A stretch of DNA of 14,289 nt from Phoronis ovalis (GCA_028565635.1 JAOXYB010033185.1:1-14289); one strand, 5' to 3'; positions 1 through 12,100 are shown, counted from the stretch's first letter. Made by a program: numbers and translations. The notes: generated by a model not told the origin, from the sequence alone.

Positions 1-134
1 ACCAAAACCCACCACAGGCGAAACTGTTAGTCCAAAACTTACACCAACACCAGGCACCACTGAAGAACCAACTCCAACTCCAACACCCAGAATTACTGGG
101 TCACCAACTCCAAGTCCAACTCCATCTATTCTAA
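1..134 (+). CDS. Exon 1 (5'-truncated): PTS linker
   Basis: Read from base 2, this gives 44 codons rich in Pro, Thr and Ser (repeats such as [10 protein letters not shown] and SPTPSPTPS), with no cysteine. The donor is CTAA|gtaagc, leaving one base (phase 1). The composition matches exons 8 and 14-17, so it is a mucin-like linker and a likely target of O-linked glycosylation. Its true 5' end lies before the window. Confidence 0.8.
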   Translation, partial: QNPPQAKLLVQNLHQHQAPLKNQLQLQHPELLGHQLQVQLHLF

Positions 135-3100
135 GTAAGCTATTATTTTCCTTGTATAACACGGGTTAGCAGCACTGACTAAGACAGCATGCTTTCATTG
201 TTAATAAATAATTAAGTTCAGCTGTATTGGACCTTTTGACTGAATTAAATGAAAAATCATAGAGAAATGCTTCTAAAAATCACAGCGAGAAATTTAGATT
301 GCTGTTATTGAGAAAGAGCTGTTAAATCTGATACCCGCCTCTATTCATTAGAATGCTTTTGTTAGCTTCTGAGGCTGTTGGTACTATGAAAAAAAACAAC
401 CGACAATGATGGTAATATATATATAGTTTTCTTAGCAACTGGATTATCTTCAATGACTTATATTTTACAGCTCTGTGTAAGGATGACATGGGTCTCATGA
501 ACAAAGTGGTGAATGACAACCAGATAACAGCTACCTCATACTGGCCTCGTTATGGACCGGAAGCATCACGCTTGAACTCACCAAAAACTGACACGACATT
601 TGGAGCATGGGTTCCTAAGGTGGATGAACAAAACAATAAAAAAATCTAATTAAAGTTGATAAAAAAGTTGCCAATTACATGTGGCATTGATGTGGGTTAC
701 ATTGTTACCAGGGGTGAATATCATAATGCTTGCAATGAGGGGAAGTCGGTGAATGCTGATGGATAATTTTACAAAAAGCAAAAAATCTGTAAATGTCTCC
801 ATAGTTGCTTGAATTTTTGATACTTTTCATGAAACCTGAAATAAATTTTAACTTTAAAGTATTGTACGCTATGGAGATGCATATAAACAGTGTTATCAAA
901 AAATTTTTGTGCTTAGGTTTCCGACCAAAACCAATATATCCAAGTGGATTTCTTGAAACCAAAAACATTGACTGGTGTGACAACACAAGGCCGTGCTGGG
1001 GTCGATATGTATGTTAAATCTTACAAAGTCCTCTTGTCCATGGATAAGGAGATTTGGATTCCATACAGGGCAACGGTTGGTGTGGATAAGGTGGGTATAC
1101 TTGAAGACAAATTAAAGAAAGTACTACAAAATAATATCTAATCAGCTTGATTGTAGAAGTACTTGTGTACATGAGCGTGTAACAAAATTTACATTCAGTA
1201 AAGTGACTCTTTCTGAATGTGTTCGTGAGATCAAAGAATCATTCAGTTAAGTATCAATAATGCAAGAATTAAATTTCATGAAACAGCCTGAGCATTCACT
1301 GTGCATGTCTTCCTACTGTCTCAAATGCTGGTTTTCGTTCTCATTTTGTCAGTCATAAATGGTCTTGCTGTTAACTAAAGGCATTGCAAATTTATTTTGT
1401 GAAATTTAGTGATTGCATTGTTCTAACAGTGATTTATCTTCATGTGACCTGTTTGGTACTAGTATTATAGAAGTATAGTAAAATATGCATAGCCTGATAA
1501 TTATATATTTAGTGGGAAATTACTTTTAATCATTATATTTTACAGGTGTTTACTGGCAATTTTGATTCTAACACACCAGTGACAAATTACTTTGATCGTC
1601 CAATGACAGCTCGCTACATACGTATTGTTCCTCAAGATTGGGAAAAGTCTATTGCTCTACGATTTGAGATCAAAGGTTGTTATCATGCTGAACCTACCAT
1701 TATCCCTACACCAACAAAAGGTATGTGTGGCATTTGAATATCTCTGTCAATTTTTGTTGAAAATTAATGTTGTATTTTACTTTAGACTGGTAATGTTTAT
1801 CTAGTTTGTAAATGGGCTTTAATTGTGAATGGGCTGATTTCTTGTAAGTTTCATGTTGCTTTCTTGACTTTATTGTAGCTAAATGTAAAATTTGCAGGCC
1901 TGTCTAATTTTCAAGTCTCTGTTTCAGTTTTTGTTTAATAAATTATTTAGTTATGGTGATTATTTCATGTAAATTTGTATTAAATTTAGTCATTTTTGCT
2001 ATCAATTCTTACATTTTTTTACTATTAAATTATAGTTTGCAAAAGAACCGTGAAATTAACTAAAAAGGGGATGATATAACAGTTCATATCTGCAAGTTCT
2101 AGAAACTAAATGATGATCATAGTTTTTATTGCATCCTATTATAATACAATAGACTATTTAATGATTTCTGTATTTGCAGCTCTGTGCATTGAACCTCTTG
2201 GTTTGGAAAACAAGATGATCACAGACTCTCAGATCACCGCCTCAAGTGAGCGTGACAACTCCCACCGTGCTCAGCGTAGCCGACTTGGCTTAACAAATGA
2301 CGACTTTGGAGTTGGTGGATGGTCACCTAAAGTATTAGACAAGGATCAATTTATACAGGTATGTGTTTATTGCTGTTAGGTATAAGGTTACGGTTTCTGT
2401 TTGTCTACAGGATGACATCATCCTGGCCTCCATGATGGAGGAGAAAAATTACAAGGTAATGGCAATTAAACACAGGTCAAAGTAAGTGTTGAAAATATGT
2501 GTACATACAAATAGCCACAAGTATAATTATATAGAATGCTGTGAATTTGTCATCTTTGCATTAGGAGTATGGCTCATTAATATAACTTAATACAGTGAGT
2601 TTTTGGGGGATATTGTAGCTCCCTGTGACATGTTATTGTATGATATTATCTTATTTACAGGTTGACTTTAAACAACCACATCTTTTGACTGGTGTGATTA
2701 CACAGGGACGTTCTAACTTACCAATGTGGACAACATCATACAAGGTGTATTATTCATATGATGGCGAGCACTGGCAACCATACACCGAAGATAACACTGT
2801 AAAGGTAATTAGTGCTTTTGAGCTCTTCTCACTTAAATAGTGTGGCCTTTTAATTAACTTTTAAATTTAACGTTTTAAATCTGTGAACTATGATTAAACC
2901 GAACTAAGACGAACTTACGTGTAATGATTCAAAAAATTGGAAATACAGTGTACTAAATATGTTACAAAAAAAGTAAAAAAGAAAAAAAAATTATAGAAAA
3001 TCTAGTAACTAAAACACATTTAAATGGTTCTGGATGTCAAGGTCAGGTTTAGCTAGGGAGAAATAATGCAACTGCATGTACAGGAGGTCACACTAGCAAT

Positions 3101-6100
3101 ATTAAATATTAAGTAAAATTAATTTGTAGCTGTTCTCTGCTAACTATGACAGTGAAAGCAAGGTGATTAACATGTTTGAGAAACCTATCCGTGCCCAGTA
3201 CATCAGAATCAATCCACAGACATGGCACCAAGGCATTAGTCTACGAATGGAAATACTCGGATGCGGGGAAGGACAAAGTAAGTTCAAAGGTGTTTTCTTA
3301 AGATCTCAGAAAAAATTAAATAGTTAACAAAATATTCCTTCACTTGATCACAAAATAATCATTTTATGTTTTTCACTTGTTCATAATGATAATGTTTTTC
3401 CAACTAAAAGCTGTTGTTTTCTATTTGTTATTGCATAAACCCCTACAACAGTTACATTCTATTTACAGCACCATCACCAACTCCTTCCATCACTGTTGAG
3501 CCAACACCAAGTACCAGCTCAGCTGCTCCATCACCAACACCAGCTGTTACCCAGGAACCTACACCAACTCCAAGTACTGTCACTCCAACACCAAAGGTTA
3601 CTTCCTCGCCAACTCCATCAGGTCCTATGACACCAATTTCAACCATGAGACCAACACCAACAACCAAGGTCACTGTGTCACCCACACCACAATCCACAAC
3701 TACTGAACGTAAGAATATTTTTATATTATTTTATATGGGACATAAATACAACTGATTTTTTCAACTCATCTGAGTAGTAACAATGCTCTGAGGTTTGTTA
3801 TATTAAGCTTGACACGTTGATGAACATTTTACCTTTTGGTCATAAATCAAGATAAGTGTGTCCCATACCTGATTTTTGTGCAGATATGATAAAGATACGA
3901 AATTGTTTACCATAGGTGATTGTAGGTCACCTGGTGCAAAATGTTATTTAAATTTTTTGTAATTTTTCAGCCGTTAATTGTATCGAGTGGAACAGCTGGA
4001 TTAACATTGGCTATCCGACTCCAGCTACCAAGGGAGACTTTGAACCATTTGACCAAGTTCTCACCAAATCGCCATTGTGCAAAGAACCAATCTCCATTCA
4101 GTGCCGTAGCTCTGGACCTGACAAGACAGCTTATGACAAGACAGGCCAGAAGGTACAGAAAAATAATTTTCACATTGATTTCTACTTTAATTTTTTGTTA
4201 CATTCTTGTCCGCATAAAGTGTTAATTGATAAAGTAAGTAGTATTAAGTACTTTTAGAAGGTTGTAATTTAGACTCAATATCAGTGGCAGATGTTTACAA
4301 TGTTTCGTCACTGGTGGCGCTGCAGGTTAAATAATGTGTGTTTATTAAGAACTTTATGACCTCTAACGTGCCACTCACTGTTTTTGGCTAATTGATCATG
4401 TGACCCATAGGTGTGTGCTTACCTGTGCTAAAAATTACAACTACTTCAATTAAAATGCCTTGTGTACATGATCTAATTAGTTTATAATAATGTGTTTATT
4501 CGAGAAGATAACTGGACTAAGGCATATTTCGTTTTTTTCTTCCATTTTAAGTAATAATTTTTTTCCCTTATAACTTATAAAATCTGCCAGTTTTCGCTTG
4601 CAAATATATTATTTCTAAATAACACCGAAATAGTTTGAGTATGCCATATGTGCAAAAGTAAGTTCGTATTTACATGATCTCATAGAACAACTTAATTGGC
4701 ATAATTTACAAATGAATTATATCATTCCTACTACACCACAAGCAACAGTGCTCAATAGAGCATGCTCTCCTTCCTGTGGAGATAAGCAAACCATGTGTAG
4801 TAGAACATGCGTTTGTACAGAGCAGAGATAATTCTGAATTTTTATAGCTTGTGCATCCAGAAATAAATTTTAACTAGCCTTAAGTTACTTGCGTATCAAG
4901 GAGGTTGTACAGTATATACAATAAGTTTGTTGTATGTAATTTTCTGTTAAAATAATTCTAGTCCAAATTTTTACAGGCCGGGGTTATAATTACTTTATTT
5001 ATAGGGATTAATTCCTTTATTTAGACTAATCACTGACTATACCATTGATAAAAATTGTAAATGTTTCTTTTCTAAGAATTATATTTGGTGTTATTGGCAA
5101 TTTTTTTGCTTAATTTTAAAATATGAAATGATTTGTTTAATATTAAGCACCTACCTAATACTTGTAAACAACATTAATTCAGGCGCCACATACTATTAAG
5201 TGATAAAAACACCTTTTACTGAGAATTACAAGTAAATGTTTGTTAACTTTTCAGGTAAGGTGTAATCTCTGGGAAGGACTGGTATGTAATCATGCCGATC
5301 AGACTGAGCCATTCTGTTACAATTATGAAGTCAGACTTGGCTGTCTCAAGGACCTACCAGAATGTCGTAAGTAGCAATTTTTGTATCAAGGAAGCTTGTG
5401 GTTACCCATTAAAGGGCCATGTTTGTTTGTAGGAAGCTTGTGGTTACCCATTAAAGGGCCATGTTTGTTTGTATGATTTGCATGGTATTCTACCTTGGGT
5501 TGAGATAATTCTGTTTAGTCCATTTATTTTTACAAAATAATATTGCAAGAAAAAGAAAAAGAAGAATTTTATTTTCAAGGTGATCTTTCGGTTTGGGTAT
5601 AAAGTTAAAAATAGAGCAGCTATAAACTTTAAGAATAAAGACAATTAAATACCAAAAAAGAATCAAGCTATCATTTACATATGTAGTGTTTGCTGTCATT
5701 GTGGCAGCTTTGCTAATGACAGTGACATAAATGAAAACGCTTTTCAAATTTAGGTGAAACACCTGCCACAGTTTCTCCGACACCAGTTAGTACTATGACA
5801 CCAACAATTAGCATAACTCCTAAACGACCTCTTGTACTCTGCTATGGTATTACCGATGGCACTAGCTGTCCTGCCAATGGTTGTCCAGAAGGTCAAGTAT
5901 GTGATGGTGCTAAATGTGTTGACAAGTTTGATTGTCCATGCTTGATTGATGGTAAACTTGTTAAGGTAAGTAGTTCATGTATTGTATGTACTAAATTGTA
6001 AGCATCATCAAGCTAGTTTAGACCTCTAAGACAAAATTCAGAGCAGTGACATTTTAATTTTCAGACTTTGAAAATTGTTTTAAAGCATTGGTCAACTTCA

Positions 6101-9100
6101 GCTGCAAAGTTAATTCCTTTCACAAAACCTTTTAAACTGTTTTAGACAGTAACTTACAGTAGATTAATTGTGCTATATACTACGGTTATCATGAACTTCA
6201 AAGCCAATGAAAGTTTGAGAGGAAATTAATTTGATATGTTTATAAGCGATCACATTTGTGCATTCCATTTGTGCAAATGATCACTTTCTTTTTGTTATAA
6301 AAATCATAGATCATAAGACATAGTGTAATTGTTGACAAAACTGATACTGTTTAAGAGTGATGGAGAGTGTACATACTTGTATCACCTTGAGTATTAAATT
6401 ACTTCTTGAGGACATACATGTACCCTCCCGTAACACTCGGTAGCACACTACTAAAGACTGGTTCTGAACCTCAAATCTGCAGCAATGTTCCATAATAATT
6501 CATTTTTCAGCCTGGTCAGTGGTCAGAGAATGACAAATGTGAATCTTGTACCTGCTTCAATGGTAAACCGAAGTGTATTGCCAAAACATGTGCACCATGC
6601 AGACAGGTAATCTAATTTATGCCATCTTAGGTATATTCACAAGATGCTGTTACACTGTTTCCAGGGCCATCAAATTATTTTTGTTTGTCCAAACCATGTA
6701 TAGCTGATGTGTTATTTTAAAAGTTGAGGTATATAATATCAGTCTTTAATTATTGTTTAGCAGCTTGCTTTTTTGTAATGAAAGGCTTGTGCTAGAAATT
6801 TTGATAGAAATTCCCAGTAAGCGAGATGCTTCGTATCATGAATATTCATGAGCCTTGAAAGATGGTATAAATTTTGGCATAGACCCAAATTATTGACCTT
6901 GTGTTGTCATAATTACAGGGTGAACGACAAATTATGAGCAAAGATAACTCATGCACATGCATGTGTGAGTCATGTCCACCAGAAGAATGGATGTGTAGTA
7001 CAGGAGAATGTATTCCAAAGGAATTAGTCTGTGATGGAGTCTGGGATTGTACTGATGATGAGAAGTCCTGTACCACTACAGGTAATGGAAATGACTGTAA
7101 TATTAAATCTTTCAAATGATTTTCATTGTGACAATTATATTCATACGTAAATTGATTTCATTTCTTTAGTGACACATATGAAATATTTCATATCCTTATC
7201 TTAATATTTTAGAGTATTACTGTTTTAGTTACATTAACATAATTATCCACTAATCAGTAATTTGATATAATTACACATTCATGTATGAACCATTCAGGCA
7301 TAGTCACAATATGGGTGCTAACAATGCTAACCAATTATAAGAGTAAGGAATGTCCCTGTCATAATTAAGTTTTTCTAGTAATCCAATCCCATTTAACCAT
7401 ATTTCCTAACCATGCAGCATATAGACCTGGTAGCTTGTTATTAGATTAAACCTGTAGGAAAGATATGCTTTTATTATCTTAGCTTTGTGCCATCTATTTA
7501 ATATTACTGTGAAATTGCTTTAACTGCGTAGATTAAAGTTTAATTAATATGCGATTGTGCAACAGTACTACGAAATTCAAGAAGTCGAGAATGGATTTGA
7601 TGTGCAAATGGATTTTTAAATTTTTATCGGAATTTTTCCCTGGGAAAGAGGTAAAACATGATACATACAGCAGCATGTGTGTTTACAATAAATATGAAGC
7701 TGGTCTGTGAATATTTAACACGAGTCACTTACAACAGTCCTTGAAAAAAATATTCAGACAGTTCAAACAAATAAAATGTCTATCTGTCTGAATACCTTTT
7801 CCTTGTACTGTTCTATAGGTCTCTATTTTTTTTATTAACTTTGCCATCAGTTCAAGCTTCTCTTTATACAGATAATACACTGTAAACATTTTCCATGCTT
7901 TTCACCCACAAATATGTCTCAACTTTATTGAAGGGTAAAGTTTGGTATTCTTCAATTTTTGTGGGTGGACTAGTATGGAATGTGGGTAAATAATATAAGT
8001 ATTTGGAGAGCTTGGTGTTTGATATCAGTAACAGTGTCAGTGATTATATACACAACCTTTCTTTAAGTTTTCTAATCAAATTGTTCACTGGTGCTTCCAG
8101 CACTGTCCTCAGTTTGTCATTGAATAAAACCATCTTATAAAAAGTTAAAGTTTATTGCCAATATTTAAAGCAATGGTGATGCCTTTCATGTTGGCAGTAT
8201 ATGTACTATTGTTTGAAAAACAAGCATGATTAAAGCAGTCTTCTTTTTTCAAACTGTATGTGCATTGATTGTATTATATAGCATGAACTTTCCTGTAAAG
8301 AACATGGTCAAACCTAACACTCATGTTATACTTGCTATGTTTCTTTACTGACATGTGTAGACTATGCAGTGATGAAATTCTTCACCTTTGAGCCAGAAAC
8401 TCTTTTGAGTTATAAAGCTAGATCTTGTTTTATTTATCCAATCAGAGATGTTGTCTTTTATAGCCTAAATCTTGAATAGTCTAGGTTTGTAAATATTGAC
8501 ACATCTCATTGGTTTGGTAAACATAGCAATTTGCAACTTTACATTCAAAAGAGTTTAAACTTTAAAGTGGAGAATTATTATTACTGATATGATAAACATG
8601 GTTTACAGCATGCCATTAATTTTGGTTAAAGGAAAATTCACAAAACTATTCTAAGATGGTCGTTTTCATTTTCTGTAATTCAGTAAGAAAATTCAGCTTA
8701 ACTTTAGCCCTTCTGACTATTAAAATTTGATAAAAATAATTAAACTTGAAATACACTCGTCAGTTTTCATGAAAACTTCTATCCTTACTGTTAACCTGGT
8801 TCTATATTACACTTCGTTATTCAAGCATTGGGACTATTTTTGATAACAGATACAGTGATTCAGTCACATTCATGATTTTTTAATTATAAGAAATTAGGTA
8901 GTATTAAACTGAGGTCACAAAAATAATTTAATTATTAAAAAGTATGTAAAAAACTAAACATTATTTTAAAAACTGTAAAAAAATATAGAAATAAATTATA
9001 AAAAATCTTGTTTTAAATTATTTCAATTATTATTGTTTTTAATTATTCATTGATGATTTTCAATATGAACAGATATGCATTCTAAAATAGTTCCCAAATG

Positions 9101-12100
9101 CTTGTTATATTTTCAATTGATATTGTCACTGACATTGTTTTCTGGTGAATTGCTATAAGAAGATTGACAATAATGGGTATTTTCAGACCAGCTTTATTAT
9201 TGTATTTAAACATGTTGCTGTCTTTAAGTGTGGACTAGTGATATATCTATCTTCTGTTTCTGTGTGTGGCTCTGTGTACTCTGTATAGTATATTGTATTT
9301 ACTTAACTGAGCAAGTTCAGATGTTGTTGATTTGTGTATGTCTCAATTTATTTATGAAGCCAGTAAAGACAGTCGAGTACTATTCCATTGGTTGTTAAGA
9401 CCAGGTGATGTTCTTCTGGCCAGAGTAGAGCTACTAAGTGAACAGGTAGCATACAATAATGAAGCCTTTGGTTTGTTTAGTTGTATAGTCGGACAAAATG
9501 CAGCTGTGTAAATACTTGCAACTACTCTATCTGAACTTGCTCAACTGAGTAATCAATACATTTCAAATGACTAGAAAACATCATTTTTATTACACCTTAA
9601 TTACTTTTAATTATAGCACCCACTCCAACACCGACAGTAACTAGAACAACACGTTATATTGGTAAGGACACTGATTCAACTTTGTCACCAACTGCATCAA
9701 CAGTGACTCCAACTCTCACACCACCTGGTATGTATTATGGTTACAATTGCTTTCAATATCGTACAAGAGGTAGTGTCATTGTCACACATCGTACATTCAT
9801 TTGTTTTATTTTATATATGTGACTGACTTTACTTTGGTATTATAATAGGAGGACAAAGCAACTACGGAAATTATTTGAAAATGCAATTTAAATTATCTTC
9901 ATTTGGAGTCTTATAAGATTTGTAATGTACCTTTCATAGAAAATGCACCTAATGGATTATGTACAGATCAGTATTTTGAATTTTAATATCTATTCTCCGA
10001 AAATTATAGATTACGTGTTACAAATTTTTTTTTCAGGAACTGTTTTGCAGTTAATTCAATTTACTTACATTTTAATTCTTTCTACTAGAAAATAATGAAT
10101 ATCCAAAGTTAATTTAGATTTTTTTATTTTAATTACAGAACCAACAACTGCGACACCATCTAGAACTGTCAGTCCAACTCCGAGCACACCTGAACCTACA
10201 TCTGAACCTACAATTACATCAAGTTAGTATTCTTATTATCAACAAAATAAAGAATCTAACTGAGGCTGAAGAAAATAATTTCCTGTTCCTTGGTTCCTGT
10301 TGTTTGCTCAAAGTGATAAATCAGAACTGCTAGCTGGGTTAACAATTCTATACTGCACTCTCCTCAGTTTGTTCAATGCTTAAAGTAAAGATAATTTTAT
10401 GTAATTCTAAAATAACTCTCAAATACTTGTTTATAAGCAAACATTATTTTCGGGACCCATTGTTAGCAGTGAGGTAAAAATATACCTTGTTGGAAGCATC
10501 CAGGGCTGAAACATATACTCCGTTGCAAGCAGTGACCCTTAAAAACCATACCCCACAGGGCGGCACATATGTATTACCACTTTGGATGGAAGTGCCCCCC
10601 AGGGTTTAGAGCCATTGTTACTTAAACTGAGCAAGTTTAAAAGTTGTTGATTTTTTGCATGTGTGTTCAATTTACTGATAACTAAGGTTAAATTTAGACT
10701 GAATGTATATATAAAGTCAAATGTCTAGAACATGTGATGTTTTTCTGATCAGACTATACATTAATCATATATAGGAATAAGTAGTAAATAACATATTTTG
10801 TTTAATTTTAACAAATGCAGCTGTATAAATACATGTAACTACTTTATCTGAACTTGCTTGGCTGAAGAAACAATACATTTGAAATCTCTGGAAAATATCA
10901 TTTTTATTGCATGCATGCTACTTTGTCTATTGTAGCGCCCGGTTCAACTCCAACAACAGGTTATGGTGGCAGGGACACTGCTTCAACAACAGTCACACCC
11001 ACCGCATCAACTGTGACACCAACTCTCACAACACCAGGTATGCATTGTGGTTACAATTGCTCTCGATACCATGCACAAGGTAGTAATCATTGTCACATGT
11101 GATTGTCCTAGATTAATTGTGCTCACTTTATGGTTTGTGACATTACTATGATACAAGTAGGAGGACAAAAGCTGCAGCTGTTCATTGGAATTAAAAGCAA
11201 TTAAAAGATTTCTTCATTTGGAGTCTTAATTTAATTTGTAACCATTCTTAAAAATATGCAGTTTATTTACATTTCATTTATTACCAAGAGAAAAGAATGA
11301 ATCATCCTGGTTATTTAAGATTTTCGATTTTAATTACAGCCCCAACTACTGGGACACCATCTAGAACTGTGAGTCCAACTCTGAGCACACCTGAACCTAC
11401 ATCTGAACCTACAACTACATCAAGTAAGTATTTAACATGTTATCAATAAAACAAAGAATTTGATCGAGGCTGAGGAAAATAATTTCCTGTTCCTTGGCGC
11501 CCGTTGTTTGAGCAAAATCGTATTGAGTAAACAGAGCAGGTTGGTTAACAACTCTTTCATAGGAGACTTCATGTTGCTGTGACCAGTGCCAGGCAGTTGT
11601 TTGGGGCATAATATGCTTGCCATTAGAAGCTGGCCTGCATTCCTTAGAAATTATTACAACTGTAGATTGAAACAACCTAAAGCAAGTAAAACAGATGTAT
11701 AATATAGCACCCACCAAGATAGTGTGGTCGTTAGACATGTGGGCCCGACCCATGGAACTGAGTGCTGATGATTTATCACTTTAGATACATTTTGTTGCTT
11801 TGTGCCATGTATTTATCTTTTTATGTAATTGTATTCAAACATTTGTCCAAGTTCCTGGGAGTTTTCAATTACATTTGCAATCTATGACTTTATTTTTAGT
11901 TTGTGAGGGCATTATATGTCTCGCAGTAATCAAGCCAGTGCTAAAGGATGGTGAAGAAGCAGTCTTGATTAAGACGCAAAATGGCTGCTGTGAAAAATAC
12001 GAGGTTCGCTGTATACCAAGCAAATGTCCTGCCATCACATTTTCTTGTGATTCACCAATGAGTGCTGTACAAGTCATTAATGGAGAGTGTTGCCCTTCAT

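Larger units (their letters stand above)
7082..9616 (+). other. Intron 13, 2.5 kb, longest in the window
   Basis: gtaatg...aattatag, phase 1, between the LDLa exon and the duplicated PTS exons. It has no convincing exon. It contains two hairpins (7751-7794 and 7886-7983), a very AT-rich stretch (about 8880-9060), and the MITE-like element at 9299-9552 that opens the first duplicated unit. Confidence 0.7.
9295..10370 (+). repeat. Tandem segmental duplication, unit 1 (exons 14-15)
   Basis: This unit holds the MITE-like element, exon 14, intron 14, exon 15 and the start of intron 15. It aligns in order with unit 2 at about 10614-11580. The offset is 1319 bases at the exon 14/16 acceptors and 1201 at the exon 15/17 acceptors, because intron 14 is 109 bases longer than intron 16. 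Intron similarity is clear just after both donors (ggttacaattgct) and downstream of exon 15 (aaaataatttcctgttcctt). The edges are approximate. Confidence 0.85.
10223..10935 (+). other. Intron 15, spanning the junction of the two duplicated units
   Basis: gttagt...attgtag, phase 1. Its first 150 bases belong to unit 1, the middle (about 10440-10613) is a GC-richer non-duplicated patch, and the end belongs to unit 2. No coding region seen. Confidence 0.7.
10614..11580 (+). repeat. Tandem segmental duplication, unit 2 (exons 16-17)
   Basis: This is the second copy of the unit: MITE-like element, exon 16, intron 16 (with ggttacaattgct, cttcatttggagtctta), exon 17 and the start of intron 17 (aaaataatttcctgttcctt, ggttaacaa). 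The duplication added two in-frame, phase 1-1 exons, and so about 62 residues of PTS linker, to the protein. Confidence 0.85.

Noticed and set aside
705-986. Minus-strand open frame of 93 codons over intron 2 and exon 3
   Set aside because: It is antisense to a well-supported coding exon and an AT-rich intron, with no recognisable product.
3452-3697. Minus-strand open frame rich in Val and Gly
   Set aside because: It is the antisense of the Pro/Thr-rich exon 8; Pro and Thr codons read backwards as Gly and Val codons. It has no independent support.
3971-4225. Alternative frame [16 protein letters not shown]... over exon 9
   Set aside because: It does not fit the phase left by exon 8 and has no domain. 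The frame one base away gives the WxxW motif, ordered cysteines and a correct junction to exon 10.
6248-6286. Possible hairpin gatcacatttgtgc / gtgcaaatgatcac in intron 11
   Set aside because: The pairing needs several gaps and mismatches and is likely to occur by chance in AT-rich sequence.
8880-9060. Very AT-rich stretch considered as an origin or matrix-attachment site
   Set aside because: It has only simple A/T composition; no repeated binding motif or ordered structure supports a specific role.
11415-11753. Minus-strand open frame of 112 codons
   Set aside because: It lies antisense to intron 17 and the end of exon 17, shows no domain, and its sequence is explained by the duplicated intron.
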